NCBI RefSeq assembly: GCF_003999195.1
Contig: NZ_RJVR01000112.1
Coordinates: 1 to 34,429 of the forward strand
Direction: 5' to 3'
Source: Streptomyces soli
GTDB lineage: Bacteria > Actinomycetota > Actinomycetes > Streptomycetales > Streptomycetaceae
Length of the DNA stretch: 34,429 bases
Position 1 is the stretch's first letter; the number at the start of each line of letters is the position of its first letter. Under the pieces are notes generated by a model, which was given only the letters and a program-made list of their open reading frames with translations, had not been told where the DNA came from and searched no databases. The position numbers were made by a program, and so were the translations under genes. This document shows positions 33,034 to 34,429 of the stretch, one piece after another.

Positions 33034-34428
33034 TCACCCCCGGCGGGCAGCCGCCCCGGTCCCCTTGACCGCGTCGAGGGCGTAGACGCACCGGTCCTTG
33101 CTGCTGGCGTAGACAACGCCGCCGCTCACCACGGGCGACCCGGTGATCTCGCCGCCCGTCTCAAGCTTCCAGCGCAGCTGGCCGCCCCCCGCGTCGACGG
33201 TATACAGACAGTGATCCTTCGACCCGAAGTGCACCCGCCCGTCCGCCGCCACCGGCGAACCGACGATCTCGGCCTGCGCGGCGAACCGCCACTTCGGCGT
33301 GCCCGACACCGCGTCCAGCGTGTAGAGCGCGCTTCCCGCACCCAGCATCACGGCCCCACCCACCGCAAGCACCGGCTCCACCGACTGCCGCTGCTCCGTG
33401 GCCACCCGCCATCGGTCCCGGCCGTCCACCGGGTCCAGGGCGTAGACCGTGCCGAGGTAGTCGGCCACGTACACACCGCCCCCGGTCACCCCGGCCCCCG
33501 GCACATACGTCGGCGGCCCGAACATCACGGCCGGCGCGTCGAAGCGCCACCGCTCACCACCCGTACGAGCGTCCAGCGCGAGCACACGCGCCCCCGCCGT
33601 GACGTAAACGGCCCCGTCAACGACAACCGGCCGCGTCGGCATGCTGCCGGGCGCCCCAGGACCGCCGACCGGGTAGGCCCACAGCTCGGCGCCCGACTCC
33701 GCGTCCAGCGCGTGCAGGCGGCCGCCGCCGTGGAAGTAGACGACCCCGCCCACCACGCACGGCCCGGACTCCGGCGACTCGAACTCCGTCTGCGCGCCGC
33801 CCCGCTCCCACTTCAGCCGCCCGCCGGCCGCGTCCCAGGCCTGTACGCCGCCGCCTCGGGTCCCGGTGACGACGATGCCGCCCTCGGCCCGCAGGGAGTA
33901 GATCCAGCCCTCCACGCCCGTACGCCACCGCTCCGAGCCGTCCGCCGCGTCCAGCGCGTACAGGCTCGGCCCGTCCGACCCGTGAATCCGGCCGCCGTCG
34001 ACGGCCATGGTCCACGCCACGTCACGCGTCTTGAACTGCCGCCGGCCGGTGGCCACGTCGAGCGCGTGCACCTCGAAGGACGTCACGTAAAGCCGCCCGC
34101 CCGAGACGACAGGCGTGCCCCAGACGTCGTTGGACATACGGAACCGCCACGGCCGCCATTCCCCGGCCGGCTGCCCCTGTACGGGCACAGGCGCGGGCGC
34201 CGGCCCCTGGGCGGGACCGTTGGCCTGCCCACCGCCACCGCCACGGCCGACCCACCCCGGAACGGGAGCCTCTGCCTGCTGCTCCTTACGGTCGGCCACC
34301 CGCAGCCCAGGCCCTATCGGCGCCGACCCGGCGAACTGGACCGGCCCCGCCTCCTGGCCGCCCCCAGGCCCCGCCGCAGCCGCCGCATGCCGCCCGCCCG
34401 CGCCACCGGGGCCACCGGGAGCCCCCTG
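33034..34428 (-). CDS. afsK: AfsK-like Ser/Thr kinase, C-terminal PQQ-propeller part (5' end outside window)
   Basis: The frame is open from the window edge to the stop at 33034, so about 464 C-terminal residues are visible. A Gly/Ala/Pro-rich linker (~100 residues) leads into a PQQ-type beta-propeller with repeated blades. Blades such as VWGTPVVSGGRLYVTSFEVH, ALDAADGSERWRTGVEGWIY, VYALDPVDGRDRWRVATEQR and VGSPVAADGRVHFGSKDHCL recur about every 40 residues. The pattern and wording closely match the C-terminal sensor domain of AfsK as I recall it. AfsK has an N-terminal kinase domain and phosphorylates AfsR. The kinase half is not in view, so the assignment rests on the propeller and on its place near afsR and afsS. 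GTG 34299 is not the true start. Confidence 0.82.
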   Translation of the reverse strand, partial: QGAPGGPGGAGGRHAAAAAGPGGGQEAGPVQFAGSAPIGPGLRVADRKEQQAEAPVPGWVGRGGGGGQANGPAQGPAPAPVPVQGQPAGEWRPWRFRMSNDVWGTPVVSGGRLYVTSFEVHALDVATGRRQFKTRDVAWTMAVDGGRIHGSDGPSLYALDAADGSERWRTGVEGWIYSLRAEGGIVVTGTRGGGVQAWDAAGGRLKWERGGAQTEFESPESGPCVVGGVVYFHGGGRLHALDAESGAELWAYPVGGPGAPGSMPTRPVVVDGAVYVTAGARVLALDARTGGERWRFDAPAVMFGPPTYVPGAGVTGGGVYVADYLGTVYALDPVDGRDRWRVATEQRQSVEPVLAVGGAVMLGAGSALYTLDAVSGTPKWRFAAQAEIVGSPVAADGRVHFGSKDHCLYTVDAGGGQLRWKLETGGEITGSPVVSGGVVYASSKDRCVYALDAVKGTGAAARRG

Positions 34429-34429
34429 C

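Overview
This is a high-GC actinomycete chromosome segment, almost certainly from Streptomyces. The signs are G/C-ending codons throughout, GTG and TTG starts with GGAGG-type ribosome sites, long antisense shadow frames, and Streptomyces families: DUF397, a DUF5753 HTH regulator, conservon proteins, FbiC, and an AfsR/AfsS pair beside an AfsK-like kinase tail. The assignment rests on reading the sequence and remembered family features; no search was run.

Layout. 1-1960: a glycine-rich protein tail, a MITE-like inverted-repeat element, two small unknown proteins (the first frameshifted) and a DJ-1/PfpI protein. 1960-4110: a secreted GH30 glycosidase with a ricin-type lectin module, behind a DasR-like operator and a tandem repeat. 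4110-7740: a decayed alpha/beta hydrolase, a double GNAT acetyltransferase, a frameshifted membrane protein, an internally deleted SnoaL-like protein, a His-rich secreted peptide, an S4 RNA-binding protein and a TetR tail. 7800-10960: a SnoaL-like protein, then a copper operon (CsoR-type operator, copZ, copA), then the tail of a lost gene. 11000-17730: a D,D-carboxypeptidase with a very long acidic tail, a GPP34 protein, an XRE/DUF397 pair, a dimeric alpha-beta barrel protein and a PLP aminotransferase behind palindromes. 17730-21670: nested hairpin repeats, an SDR remnant, a sodium:solute symporter, a merR-trx operon and a frameshifted ADP-ribosylglycohydrolase. 21800-24410: fbiC. 24700-27060: an incomplete conservon (cvnA/cvnB-like) and a truncated acyl-AMP-ligase-like protein with a collagen-like head. 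27300-34429: afsR, a short afsS-like gene, a methyltransferase, a double gene scar, a secreted and a membrane protein, and the C-terminal half of an afsK-like kinase running off the window.

The best-known system is AfsK-AfsR-AfsS. A Ser/Thr kinase with a PQQ-propeller sensor phosphorylates the SARP regulator AfsR, which activates the small antibiotic regulator AfsS. Here afsR and a shortened afsS lie together with a hairpin between them, and a cvnA/cvnB-like pair plus a P-loop-less acyl-ligase-like protein is transcribed divergently from afsR. The second clear unit is the copper-efflux operon.

A striking property is the density of broken genes. Four frames are interrupted by single-base indels, two of them in homopolymer runs, and at least six further gene remnants exist. 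Some may be sequencing errors; the truncated remnants look like real decay.
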